In this document: positions 25,934-37,077 of the stretch, in pieces | Numbering within the stretch: position 1 is the stretch's first letter | How the letters are laid out: every line of letters begins with the position of its first letter | Assembly (NCBI GenBank): GCA_015227615.1 | Contig: JAALGZ010000014.1 | Coordinates: 124,001-188,000 of the forward strand | Length of the DNA: 64,000 nucleotides | DNA from: Labyrinthula sp. Ha | Taxonomy: Eukaryota; Sar; Bigyra; Labyrinthulida; Labyrinthulaceae | Direction: 5' to 3' | Translations under genes and position numbers: made by a program | The notes under the pieces: generated by a model | What the model was told of the DNA's origin: nothing | What the model saw: only the letters and a program-made list of their open reading frames with translations | Databases searched by the model: none

Positions 25934-26860
25934 ATGAATTCAACGGACAAGATTCTCTCTGCAGAGTCCAATGTAAATGAGCGAATGCAAGCTCTGTTTG
26001 AACTCCGTAACGATCAGAATAATCGCAAGGTAATAGAAGATGCATTGATCAATGGTTTGTGCAAAAGTGTTTTATATAGGCACGAAGTTGCCTTTGTTCT
26101 GGGGCAAATGGGTCTTATTGAGTCAGTTCCGTTACTAGAAAAAGTGTTGCGTGACACTACCGATAACGCAGTTGTTCGACACGAAAGTGCAGAAGCAATA
26201 GCGGCAATAATAACGAAAAACTATAGAGAAGAAGACAAGAACTTTGAGAAAGCTTTAGCTCTGTTCAAAGAATATAAAGAGGATGTGAAAAGCGAGGTTT
26301 CTGAAACTTGTAAGATAGCTGAGCAGCAGTTGTTGAAGCTGAAGACCATGTCGAGGGAAGAGATCGAGAACGCTTTTAACACTATTGATCCAGCTGTACC
26401 CCTAGATGAGATTGAAAGTAAGGAGAATAGATCCCTGGAAGAAGCTTTGAATGACGAAACTTCGGATCTTTTTCGTCGATATCAGGTTTTGTTCACGCTC
26501 AGAAACAATGAAGATTTAGATTCCACAAATATCATATCCAACGCACTCAACACTGATAAATCCTCTGCTCTCTTTAGACACGAAATTGCTTACGTCTTAG
26601 GCCAAATAGATCCAAAGCTACACTCTCAAATCTCAGTTCGAAATCTAATCTCTAACCTAAGCAACCTTCAAGAACATGAAATGGTGCGACATGAATCTGC
26701 GGAGGCACTTGGGTCCATAGTTGAAAATAAAGAACTAGAAGCAGAATGCAGTATTTTGTCGACATTAAAAAAGTTTTCCCATGATAAAAAACAACTAGTT
26801 AAAGAGAGCTGTGAGCTCGCATTATCAGCAGCAGAATATTGGGAGAACTTTAATAATTAA
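25934..26860 (+). CDS. DOHH: deoxyhypusine hydroxylase, 308 aa
   Basis: HEAT-repeat di-iron enzyme that hydroxylates deoxyhypusine on eIF5A, the last step in hypusine formation. The four diagnostic His-Glu pairs are present: H50-E51 ('RHEVAFVLGQ'), H83-E84 ('VRHESAEA'), H216-E217 ('RHEIAYVLGQ') and H253-E254 ('VRHESAEALGS'). The two halves repeat each other as in all DOHH proteins. Length fits the human enzyme (302). The ATG at 25934 gives an N-terminus like the family; an in-frame ATG at 25898 is possible. Its TAA stop lies in TTAA, shared with the stop of the opposing membrane-protein gene. Substrate and cofactor site look fully intact. Confidence 0.95.
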   Translation: MNSTDKILSAESNVNERMQALFELRNDQNNRKVIEDALINGLCKSVLYRHEVAFVLGQMGLIESVPLLEKVLRDTTDNAVVRHESAEAIAAIITKNYREEDKNFEKALALFKEYKEDVKSEVSETCKIAEQQLLKLKTMSREEIENAFNTIDPAVPLDEIESKENRSLEEALNDETSDLFRRYQVLFTLRNNEDLDSTNIISNALNTDKSSALFRHEIAYVLGQIDPKLHSQISVRNLISNLSNLQEHEMVRHESAEALGSIVENKELEAECSILSTLKKFSHDKKQLVKESCELALSAAEYWENFNN

Positions 26861-28047
26861 TCCATCTCGTCTTCATCCAGCCAAAGCATGATGTCGTGCT
26901 CCAAAGCGAGTTTTTCTACTTCCTTCAAAACTTCAAATGTTGATAACCCTCCTGAACTAAACTTATTCTGCAAAACTGATATTTCTGCTTGGTGTGGATA
27001 TAATTTTATTTCGTATATTCTTAGCTTAAGAAAGTCGATTATACTTCGTTCATCCTCTCCAGTGAATATTTTAAAGTTGTTCGCAAGCATGATATTGTTA
27101 ACTTTATTTATAATGAGAGACAAATCTGTTTCTTTATTTGAATCTTTCAGCGTAACTATACCTTCTTTTAATAAGACATCTAAATCTTGAAATATTTTGT
27201 GCATTTCTGCATGGTCTTTGTCATATTTTTGTAAATTAGCGACAACATTGAAAAAATTTTGTAACTTTTTTCCAACACGATCTGAAACTTCTTTTTCTTC
27301 TTCTTCAATCTCCTGCCAGTGTTTTTGAAAATCTCCTCCTTTCTCTTGCGCTTTAGCTTTCAGTTTTTGTAAATCTACTTTATTCTTTATTCCCAACTTT
27401 TTCAACCTGTTCATAAACCTCTTATTATCCAAAAGATCTTCATCTATATCTTTGACAATCCTCTTAGAAAGAACTCCTAATCGTCTTTCAGCTCTTTCAT
27501 TTTTCTTTTTAAACTGAGAGAGAAGCAAATCGAGTTCTTCCACAACTTTCACACCAAGCACATCATTGTCATCAATCAGATTTTTTGTAAAATCTGGGCT
27601 CAAATGTGACTGCTCATTCAATGATTTTTCTAATTGGCCACCATTTTCACCAAGTTTTTTCTCCAAGTAGGATCGAAATTCTGAAAACCTTTCTGTTTGA
27701 TGCACAACGCTTTCCAAAGTAGCTTTCAACTCCAACTCTAAATCCAGTAGTTTTATCTGATTTGTATGCTCATTATCTCTGAAAAATAGAACATCTGAAA
27801 TTGCTTCCCGTTTTATTATATTTATTCTGTATATGAAGCTGAAAATAAAACAAAGAAGGATGAAGAAAGCCAAAAGTATCCAAAGCACCAATTTAAGGAA
27901 CTTATTTTGTTTGATAAGGTACGCAATTTCCTTATCATCAGCTCCACCTTTTGTTTTTTCTAATCCAAGACCAGATTCTAAAGTTGATGCGAACTGTTGA
28001 ACAGGAAATTGGGAATTCGAACGTGGAGGAAACTTTGATGTTTGCAT
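26857..28047 (-). CDS. single-pass membrane coiled-coil protein, 396 aa
   Basis: ATG at 28047, TAA stop overlapping the DOHH stop by 4 bp. Residues 1-45 are Ser/Pro/Gln-rich. A strong transmembrane segment lies at about 52-74 ('LVLWILLAFFILLCFIF'). From about 85 to 330 the sequence is acidic and basic helix with coiled-coil character ('KKLGIKNKVDLQKLKAKAQE'), ending in a short region 'HDIMLWLDEDEMD'. I do not recognise a family. Topology could be type II with a large coiled-coil domain in the lumen or cell exterior, as no cleavable signal peptide is seen. Possible roles include an organelle tether or scaffold; this is inference. Confidence 0.75.
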   Translation of the reverse strand: MQTSKFPPRSNSQFPVQQFASTLESGLGLEKTKGGADDKEIAYLIKQNKFLKLVLWILLAFFILLCFIFSFIYRINIIKREAISDVLFFRDNEHTNQIKLLDLELELKATLESVVHQTERFSEFRSYLEKKLGENGGQLEKSLNEQSHLSPDFTKNLIDDNDVLGVKVVEELDLLLSQFKKKNERAERRLGVLSKRIVKDIDEDLLDNKRFMNRLKKLGIKNKVDLQKLKAKAQEKGGDFQKHWQEIEEEEKEVSDRVGKKLQNFFNVVANLQKYDKDHAEMHKIFQDLDVLLKEGIVTLKDSNKETDLSLIINKVNNIMLANNFKIFTGEDERSIIDFLKLRIYEIKLYPHQAEISVLQNKFSSGGLSTFEVLKEVEKLALEHDIMLWLDEDEMD

Positions 28048-31000
28048 TTTCCTTTACTGCTGTCTTAATCTAATTGGTTAACTATTTAGCCAATCAAAAT
28101 ATTTTCAAATATACCGTGTTTATCGCTAGAAAGGCCAATGTATAAACGCCATGCTTGATGAAATATACGAACCAAGCAGATATTCTACCAATTCACACAA
28201 AGGTGATGAACTTTAAGTGACTTAATTTATGTTTATAATCACCTTTCTAGTATGTACTCCTCTATTAGATTAACTGATTATATAAGCGGAGTATACAATG
28301 AAGGGCTAGTACATTGGGTAAATGTATACTATAAAGATACTAGGCTCTTTAGAATTATGCATTGTTTAAGATATAACCCTGGTGACTGCTAACTGCTTAT
28401 CAATTTTAAGACATACATAATTTTTCTGGATCTTCTGTTGGAGTGAGAAGTGCCGTTTCTATGAACGAGTGTTTACTCTCATTAAGGCATTATCACCTGA
28501 TAGAATGTTTTATTGTAAAAATGTTTGTTCCTCAGCTCGTACCCCATGATCCGACGGTCTCAATGTAACAAAACCCTTAATTCTTTATTTATTTACCGCT
28601 ATTCTTCGGGTTTAGCCAGATAAAATAGTCTGTAGGGAAACACCCCCTATAGCTGCATAGTACTTTCACTGTTTAACTATTAACATATAATGATAAATTT
28701 CCCGTAGTAACGATGTTGGTTATAGAGCTTACAAATTTTAGCTATGCTCTTGTTCATAATGTATAAACTTTTAATCTAGTTTCAGGTGAAGAAACTTTGC
28801 TGATATTTCCAAACACCCTGCTTTCAAGGAACGTTTCTTGTAGAGGCCCCCAAAAACAAGTTGAGGTCATCCTCATCTCTCCATAAGCATCAACAATAAG
28901 AATAAGTTACTCTCTGAAACAGGGTTTCCAATAACTCAAGCCTAGATAACACAATTTATTAGTGAACTCAAAATTCTATTTACACCTTTTTCAGACATTC
29001 AGTTCACTGTGATCTAATACCAGTCCTAGCGGAGGATCTTCAGCCCAACGGCACCTTTTTGAGTTACAGTACTTCAGTATTTAGATTATTTGCCCAGTAG
29101 GATTTTTATATATAATGGGCCGTTTTGCCATCAGAATTCAAGAACGGCATGGGACTTGTTTCTTTTGGTGGAAGATGCGATTCAGATCCAAGAATGACAA
29201 CCTTATCTTGAGACTACGATGCCAAGAAGCTAATGTCATAAACTTCATACTAAGCTACTGCTAATATCTTTTTTGAACCAAGTTTTTTCTATATTAAAGC
29301 ATCCATTTAATAATTGTGCCGTGATAGTAACTTATAGATTATTCTTCAGCTCTGGTATGCCCCATTTTTGAAAGCATCAATGATGAAATCTTAACTAGAA
29401 TGAATATGGTCTAGTATGTTGTGGTACCCCGAAAATACTTATCAAAATCTGGAATTATACAGAAGAAAATTCACAAGGCCAAGGCACGGAAAAAATTCTT
29501 ATGTCAGGGCTATATTTTCCTCAAGAAAGGATTCTATGTAACAAACCTGCAGCTCTTAGCATTGTTATTCTTAACAGATAATTTATCGAAATTAGCAGCA
29601 GTCTCTTGGGGTTGCCTCTTGTTTCATTCATCTACCTCAAAGCAACCTAATAGCTATAAACCTTCTAAGCCTTCTATTACAACCGATGTAATTCGTAGGA
29701 AATTTATTGACTCTTACCAAAATTCTAAAAATTCTGGCTAAAATGGTCCCAGAATCTTTGATAAGGGAGTTCTGAACTATTTAAATTGAAAAGTTTATCC
29801 TGCAAACTACTGTCAATTGCTGCATCCATGACACTGGATGGAAAATTTTGAGGCATGGCTTATTGAAATTATGAGATTTGTACTGACGTATAAAACACTT
29901 GTCATATAGGGTCGATATAGAGTAAAGCAAAAAAACTTTTTGAAGAGGTGTTGGGGGTCAGATTAGGCTCAAATTTTAAAAATCGAGCTATTACCGCCTA
30001 GTCATTTGTTAAAATTTGGATTTTGAAGTCATTGAAAGATATCTAATTCCTCAAACGACATCCTAATTTCCAACTAGGACTCAAGGGAAAGGTCAGGAGT
30101 TAGCCCAACCTCTTTTGGTAATATATTTAGCCTGTCGGATATCAGTTTGAATAATGACCAAAATTATATTAAATTAAATAAGAACTAATAAAACAAAACA
30201 AGAAATCGATAGATTAGATAAACAATAATATAAGGCAAGGGGTAAGCTGAAAAGATGCGTAAAGCCATCTAATCTACCAAAAAAATTATAGTATATATTT
30301 CAATGAAGATATTGTCAATACTATTATCCCAGAAGTCGCATCAGAGCTGCCTGAAAGGCTGGAAAGTGTTCGAGAAGTTTATAGAGTAGAATACTGCCAA
30401 AGAAATCAGCACAAAGCATTTTGGGCCAGCTTTATGCATTGAAGAAGGACATGTTTCAGACTCGATATGAGACAAACCGGTACCCTAAAGGAATTCTTGG
30501 AAAACCATTTTAACTATAATGGGAGCTTGTTCTGGAGAAGTGACAAAGTTGATTAAATAATGCAGATATGAAGCATATGACATAAGGTAAAGCGTTCTCC
30601 CAATAAACTCCTTTGAATTTAATAAAAAATATTCAATCAGTTGACATGATTAGAATCTAGAACAAAGATGAGATTCAAATAAACTGGTTTGGAGTACTAC
30701 GAAAGCGGAGGTACTTTGGATTGAGGATATATTGCCTTGAGTTTAATAGAAAAAAGAGTAGATTGTTATTCTCCCTGAAAAATGAAAACTAATTCAGCTG
30801 TAAGAGAATTATTTGTCCATAGTACCTGTTACATTAGTTCTAAGGGATATTTAGAATAGCTAGGCCTATTGAAGAGAGAAGTATATTTTTCTTTGTATTC
30901 AAGATATCGAACACGTTTTAGATGGTTTTTAAAACGAAGAAGGTGGAAAATCTGGTTTCAAAATCTCACACTAAGAAATTGTACAATTAAAGGACTCGGG

Positions 31001-32714
31001 TATGGCAGTTTGCACCCATCAAAGTTTTAGAAGTACATCTGTGATCAATTTAGACGTAAACAGTCTGTGTGGTAGCAAAACGGAAGCGAATGATTGGACT
31101 TAAATGCTGTGTCACATTAGTAAGTGCATCAGTCATATCACGAAAATCTTGTTGGAGCAGAGTTGCATACTGAATTGGATGATTTCGCATCTCTAAGAGA
31201 GAGAACATACAATGTTATAGTAATAATTAAATGGGATGGAACAATTTCTGAAACAGTCTTAATAATTCAACCAGTAAAGATCTATTCCTTTACTATACCT
31301 ATTGGGGCCTTAATAATTTATTACTATTTGAGTAGAATCAAAGCAAAAAAAACAACGAAAAGAAAATAAATAGCAGTAATATATGGGCTATTCAGTTAAC
31401 AATATAAAATAACAATATTTTAATAGAGAAAATGAAAGAGTTTTTAAATCATGAACCAAAAGTTTCTCGATAAGTTCATACTTTTTGCTAGAAACAAACA
31501 CTTTTCCCATAAGATAATACTTTCTGTACTAGATACATAAATTACTTTTATATATTTAGTGGGCTAGCCTCGAATATGCTTGATCCGAGCATTGCAATAA
31601 ACTCATGTGTGCACCTCATTTCGTTGTTTTCCTATCGACTGGAACGCTGGTGAAACCTCCTATGGTATATAGGATTTACAATGTGCTCAATTAAAAATAG
31701 ATACTTTCCCACCCCAAATGGCTCCACGGGGATATACTAACATTGAAAGTCAGGTATCTACCCCCACGATTAGGGGTAGAATTTGATAAAAATTATCAAC
31801 AATTATTCGATAAACATTTTGATTCTGATCATCAATAAAAGAATTAGGTTTTTGATTTTTATCAAATTATTCTAATTTTATTCTCATTATCAATAATAAA
31901 TTGGGCCCGATGACCTTGTACCCAACGGCTCAACAACATATATTTCAGTTTTGCACTGCGTGAAAATCCATGTAAAAAGACGACATGGACAGGGAATAGT
32001 CTGGTAATAGAGCGCAGCATGCTGTTATTCCCGGTGTCTTGAGGAACTTAATATGGTGGCAAAGAGAAAAGAATATTTTTTAAACACTTGGTTCTGGGCC
32101 ATTTAGCTAATTTATTGTTGATAATCAGTGAAACTGGTTGGGGAATTAACAGAACCAATCAATAAGAAAAATAAGGAGAAATTTCTTTTTGATAAATTAG
32201 CAATGAACCATGTCCCGTTGCTATTCTTGCGAGAATGTATGCCTACAATTTAGTTTAGCGATGTTCGACTTAAAAGAAAACTGAGTTGTTACAATTTAAA
32301 ATTCCCATAAATATGTGTACTCAGATATTCCTCGATAGTAATATATGCTTCTTTTAGTCCAAATAGGCTGTAGCGTTACTTTCAGTCAACATAATGTATA
32401 TTTTGGGTTGACGTGAAGAAAAATTGAGATTTTAATTTCTAGGAATTAAAATGGAATCTAATGAGGTTTTTCTGTTCAAGAAAACTCTGGATGAACTTTT
32501 GTATGAATTGGGCTCCCCAAGTGTCATTTTACTGCTCAAATATCTGCTCTTGTGCTTTGTACACACTATATGATTAACAAATGTTCTTTTTTCAAATTGT
32601 ATATGAATCAACCTAGGATTCAAATATTTTGAATATCTAAGCCGAATTTTAATGCCTTGACTAACATATCAATTATCATAGCATTTCTACTTTATTTAGC
32701 TGTTTTTTTGTAAG
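28048..32714. other. gene-poor AT-rich interval
   Basis: No gene is supported over 4.7 kb. A short frame at 29421-29741 and another at 31124-31369 lack family features. Around 30330-30520 there are short protein-like runs in several frames that could be the remains of an old element, but I cannot identify them. The copia element begins just after the interval. Confidence 0.5.
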
Positions 32715-32719
32715 CTTCT
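32715..32719. repeat. target-site duplication, left copy (CTTCT)
   Basis: Five bases immediately outside the LTR, matching the bases at 37073-37077. Five base pairs is the usual duplication length for copia integrases. Confidence 0.85.
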
Positions 32720-32857
32720 TGTTGACTAGTTGCTAATATTGAAGAGGTGTATTTTAAGTTTGTCTTTATATTTTAGTGGTTTTGTTAAAAGCTTAAGAAA
32801 ATACAGTTCGGTGAAACTCCTATTCCCTATTTCTAGTATTCTAAATACAAGGCAATA
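32720..32857 (-). repeat. 3' LTR of the copia element (138 bp)
   Basis: Direct repeat of 36935-37072, preceded on the plus strand by the target-site copy CTTCT at 32715-32719. Confidence 0.93.
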
Positions 32858-35800
32858 TGCTCATTCTTCCCCACTCTTCATAGCTCCTATGGTGTAAATG
32901 TATTTTTTCTTGATTTGACTTGTAACTTGTATTTTCTATTTCTTAATTTACTTTAGTGTGTCCATTAACTTTTGAACTATGTTTTTGAAGATAACTTTAT
33001 TGACCGGTTTCGTAAATATATCCGCTAAATTTTTTCCTGCTTCAGTGTATTTTATTTTCCAACTATTTCTTTTCAGTTCAAAGCGTGTAACAAAATATTT
33101 TATGTCGATATGACGACTTCTTCCGCTAATTGTTTGTCCTTCTAGTAACTTTACTGCACCTTGGTTGTCTGAAAATACTGTAACTTCAGGTGTTTTCATC
33201 CTCAAAAACTTCAGAATATTTGTGCACCATTTCAAATTTGACACACCTCTTGCGACTCCTATGGTTTCTGCCTCTGTACTCGACTGAGCTACGAGATCTT
33301 GTTTCTTTGTTTTCCAAATAATCGGAGTTCCGTTCAAGAGAATAATATGGCCGTCAATAGACGCCATATTAGCTGGCACGTTTTTCCAACTAGCGTCACA
33401 ATAAACCTCTATTTTCGTTTTGTTAATGTCTCTTTTAAATGATAGCGCCAGTTGTTTTGAGTGTAAAATATATTTAAGTATTCGTTTTGCTTGTCTTAAT
33501 GTTCTATTCCTGGTGCTTTCGAGAAGACCGAAAGTCGATTGACTGCCCATGCGATATCGGGACGACATGTTCTCGCTGCAAATAGTAGTGTTCCTATTAT
33601 CGACTGAAAGTATTTTGGATCAATCTTTGATTCTGTGGGCTCATAATATAACCCTGATTGATGTGGGATCCCAACGAATTTTGAATTCTCGACTTCGTAT
33701 GTGATCGCTTTTGTTTCAATATAATTTTTTATATGTAGATAATAACATCTCGATGTTTTCTTAATCTCGAAACATATGAACTTCTCGGAATTATCAGTAT
33801 GTTTGATCTCGAAAATCTGTTTAAACTTTTTGAATAGTGCATTACCATTCTTCGGATTTTGACAAGCAAAAAGAATATCATCGACGTATATAATAAGAAA
33901 CACTTCGTCGCCATCCTGATCAACTCGGTACATGGTGGTCTCAATAAGGCATTTGATGAAGCCTAGCTCCCTGAGACGTAAATCCAGAAGCTCATACCAA
34001 CATCTTGCTGACTCTTTTAGACCATATAACGCCTTCTCGCTTTGCCAATAAAAATTCTCCCGATCCTTGAAGTATTTTTGAGGGAGGATATAGTATCTTT
34101 TTGTTTCTAATTTAGCGTTTAGGTACGCTGTAGATACATCTAGTTGAAAGATATGCAAGCTACTTTGTGCCACTTTTGAGAAAAACATCCTGACGCAATC
34201 AAAGTTGGTTACTGGACTATACGTCGGTTGAAGTGCCCTGCTAAATTTTCCGTTCGCAGTTATACGCACCTTATAAATATGCACTTTTTGAACGTTGTCA
34301 TATTTCTTAGAGTAAAGTTCAACGAGGTTCAAGACTTCAGCTTCCTGTGGTTTTTGTTGTATTGGAATTTTTGAAAAGCCGCCTATTGTTTCCAGTTTTA
34401 CCAGCTCTTTATCATAAGCTTGATACCAGTGTTTGCTGTCTTCGTATCTTTTTATCTGTGAGTAACTTTTAGGTACCTTTCCCTTTTTCTTTTGCAGAAG
34501 AAAGGATACTTTGAGTTGGATCTAGCAGTAAAGAATAAGCTTGTTCTACGAACGCTGTTAGCTGGGTTTGTTTTGCAACATATCTTCTTACAGGTTTCTT
34601 TTTCTGTTGCTCCTTCTAACCCAGTCCTCTGGAACTTCTGTATTCTCCTCCTTTCTGAGGTTGTCAAACTGCACTTGTGGATCCAATGTATTTTCATTTT
34701 CATTTTTATATTTATTATATAGGTTATTTGTCAACGGACGAATATCCCTTGCTAATATTTCTTTTCCTGAAGCGTCATCCAATATTATGTGCTCTGCTGA
34801 AGTGTTTTTTACCCCAACATATATTCCTTTCTTGGATCTTGCTGCAAACTTATTTTCAGGCTTCTTAATTCTATATAATACCTTTTGACCAAACATAAAA
34901 AGATTGTTTAATTGTGGTTTTCTTTTAAATAAGACAAAAACTGGAGGTGTTTCAACTGTAGAAGTAGATATATTGTTGCTGATGAACGCTGCGTATTTAG
35001 TCGCGTAGGTCCAGTATTTCTTTTCTAGTTTCGACTCGTAAATGAGCGTTCTAGAAAGTTGTAGTATTCTGCCATTGGCTCTTTCAGCGGTGCCGTTTGC
35101 CTCTGGTAGATATACAGGACTAAACCTGAAACTTATACCCTCTTGGTCAAAGTATGTTCTCAAAGTAGAGTTTTTGAATTCAGTTCCCTGATCCATATAA
35201 ACTTCTTTTATTTTATATTCGCTGAGCCTTTGTACTTTTTTGAAAAATATTATCAAGTTTTCTGGAATACGATCTTTTGACTTGAAATTCTCTACATATC
35301 TATATTTAGAGAAGCTGTCAGTAACGACAATAAAATAATGTTCTCCAGCTTTACCTCTTACAGTTGAAGATACAGTGTCGCAATACAGTCTCTCTAGAGG
35401 TTTGCTGGCCTTGAACACTTTTTGTTTATGAACAGGTGTTCTTTGTTGTTTCGTTTTTGAACAAACTTCACAGCTTACTATATCAGGTACTCTTATTTTT
35501 ATATTATGAAACTTTAAAGTATTTTTCAATATATTTACTGAAGGATGACCAAAAAGTTTGTGGTAATATTCTACTTCAGAAATTGTAAATATCTTTTCGT
35601 TATCAATGAATTCTGCTTCTGTTTTGAATACTCTATTTGCTTCTTTCTTTGCAGTTAAAACTATTTTATTATCCTCATTTACGAAAACAATGTTCTTATC
35701 TTTAGTTTTTATTCTGAGATCTTTCTCTAAAAGTTTTCCAAAACTTATTAAACAAGTATCTGTATCAAGAACTATTGCATCTTTCAAAACGAGAACCTTA

Positions 35801-36934
35801 TTCATATCCGTTTTTATTTTGAACGAGGCTCTTTTAGTTATTGGCAACGTTCCACCTACTACGTTTACGTGTCCATCTTGAACATCTTTTATTTCAAACG
35901 CTTTACTAATGTATCTTTTAGGTAAAACGTGGCTACTTGCTCCCGAATCTACGATGAATGGTATTTTATTTTTATCTTTTTCTATTGTATTTAGGACATG
36001 TTCTACCAAAACATCTGCAGTTTCATCATACACAGTTTCCGTATCTTCTTCTGAATTGTAAGATTTTTGTGTTCTTATTTCAAAGCTTTCAGACTGCTGG
36101 GTTTCTTCTCCTTGCTGAGTTACGTTTCTCGTGTTTGCTTTGTTATTTTCTTTGTTCCCACCTTTTCCGGGACACGCCGGTGCAAAATGTTTATCCGACT
36201 TACAAAGAATACAATACGTTCTAGCCGTGCATTTTTTTGTCACATGGTTAGTTCTCCAACATCTTCCACACTTCTTTTTTGGTTTCGATGACTGCGAGTA
36301 ATGGTTATTAGAAGATTTTTTATTGTTGTCTATTTTCTCTGCGATGAACCTCAGTTCTTCTAAAATTGTATAATATTTTCTTAAATTAGTATGTAGCCTG
36401 AGCTGTTGCTGCAACGAGTCTACTAAAGGATGTTTTAGGATCCTCATGATCCACGCTATCTTGTCCTCGTCGTTAAGAGTTCCCGCTATCTCCTGATAAC
36501 GTGCCTGATTAACGTCGAAGTTATTGATCCTTTCTAAAGCTGTATTCCCGGGTGAGTTGAATAGTAAGTTTCTGAGTCTGTCTCTTTCTGAGACGTCATC
36601 AGCAGAATACATATCCTTTATTCTCTCCCAGAGAGTATTTGGATCTTCAACGTCACCTACGGATTCTATTACCTTTTCTGAAAGATGTTGGTAAATAATT
36701 CTAGTTGCAGTTGTGTCTATTTTGGCTTGGGATCTTTTTGACTTGCCCGTGTAAAGTTCATCACCAGGTTCGTCTTTAGAAACTCTGAGCCAAACACCCT
36801 CTTCACGAAGGAAGCTTTTAATTTTAATAACCCAGTTTTTATACTGTTGCGGGTTGTTAAGTTTGAAAGTACTATCATCCATTCTTTTTATTTTTTAGGG
36901 AAGTAATATAAAATTCTTTTGCTGGTTGTTAACC

Positions 36935-37072
36935 TGTTGACTAGTTGCTAATATTGAAGAGGTGTATTTTAAGTTTGTCTTTATATTTTAGTGGTTTTGT
37001 TAAAAGCTTAAGAAAATACAGTTCGGTGAAACTCCTATTCCCTATTTCTAGTATTCTAAATACAAGACAATA
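36935..37072 (-). repeat. 5' LTR of the copia element (138 bp)
   Basis: Direct repeat of 32720-32857, identical except for one base near its outer end. On the plus strand it begins tgttgactag and ends caata. It is followed directly by the target-site copy CTTCT. Confidence 0.93.
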
Positions 37073-37077
37073 CTTCT
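37073..37077. repeat. target-site duplication, right copy (CTTCT)
   Basis: Exact match to 32715-32719 on the other flank of the element. Confidence 0.85.

Larger units (their letters stand above)
32720..37072 (-). mobile_element. Ty1/copia LTR retrotransposon, young, near-complete but broken
   Basis: Complete LTR-to-LTR element on the minus strand, with 138-bp LTRs and a 5-bp CTTCT target duplication on both sides. Parts in element order: Gag with CCHC-type knuckles, aspartic protease ('VDSGASSH'), integrase (together about 36.9-34.6 kb), reverse transcriptase with YVDD (about 34.3-33.6 kb) and RNase H (about 33.5-32.9 kb). Integrase before reverse transcriptase places it in Ty1/copia (Pseudoviridae). 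The LTRs differ at one visible position in 138, so the insertion is recent. A purine-rich run typical of a polypurine tract lies just inside the 3' LTR. The coding region is interrupted in about two places, so this copy looks non-autonomous. Confidence 0.93.

Noticed and set aside
29421-29741. 106-residue plus-strand frame between the second gene block and the copia element
   Set aside because: No ATG at its start, no recognisable domain, and composition like the surrounding noise.
31980-32050. inverted repeat gggaata...tattccc
   Set aside because: Only about 7 bp stem with a 25-bp loop in AT-rich DNA; not enough to claim an RNA gene or terminator.
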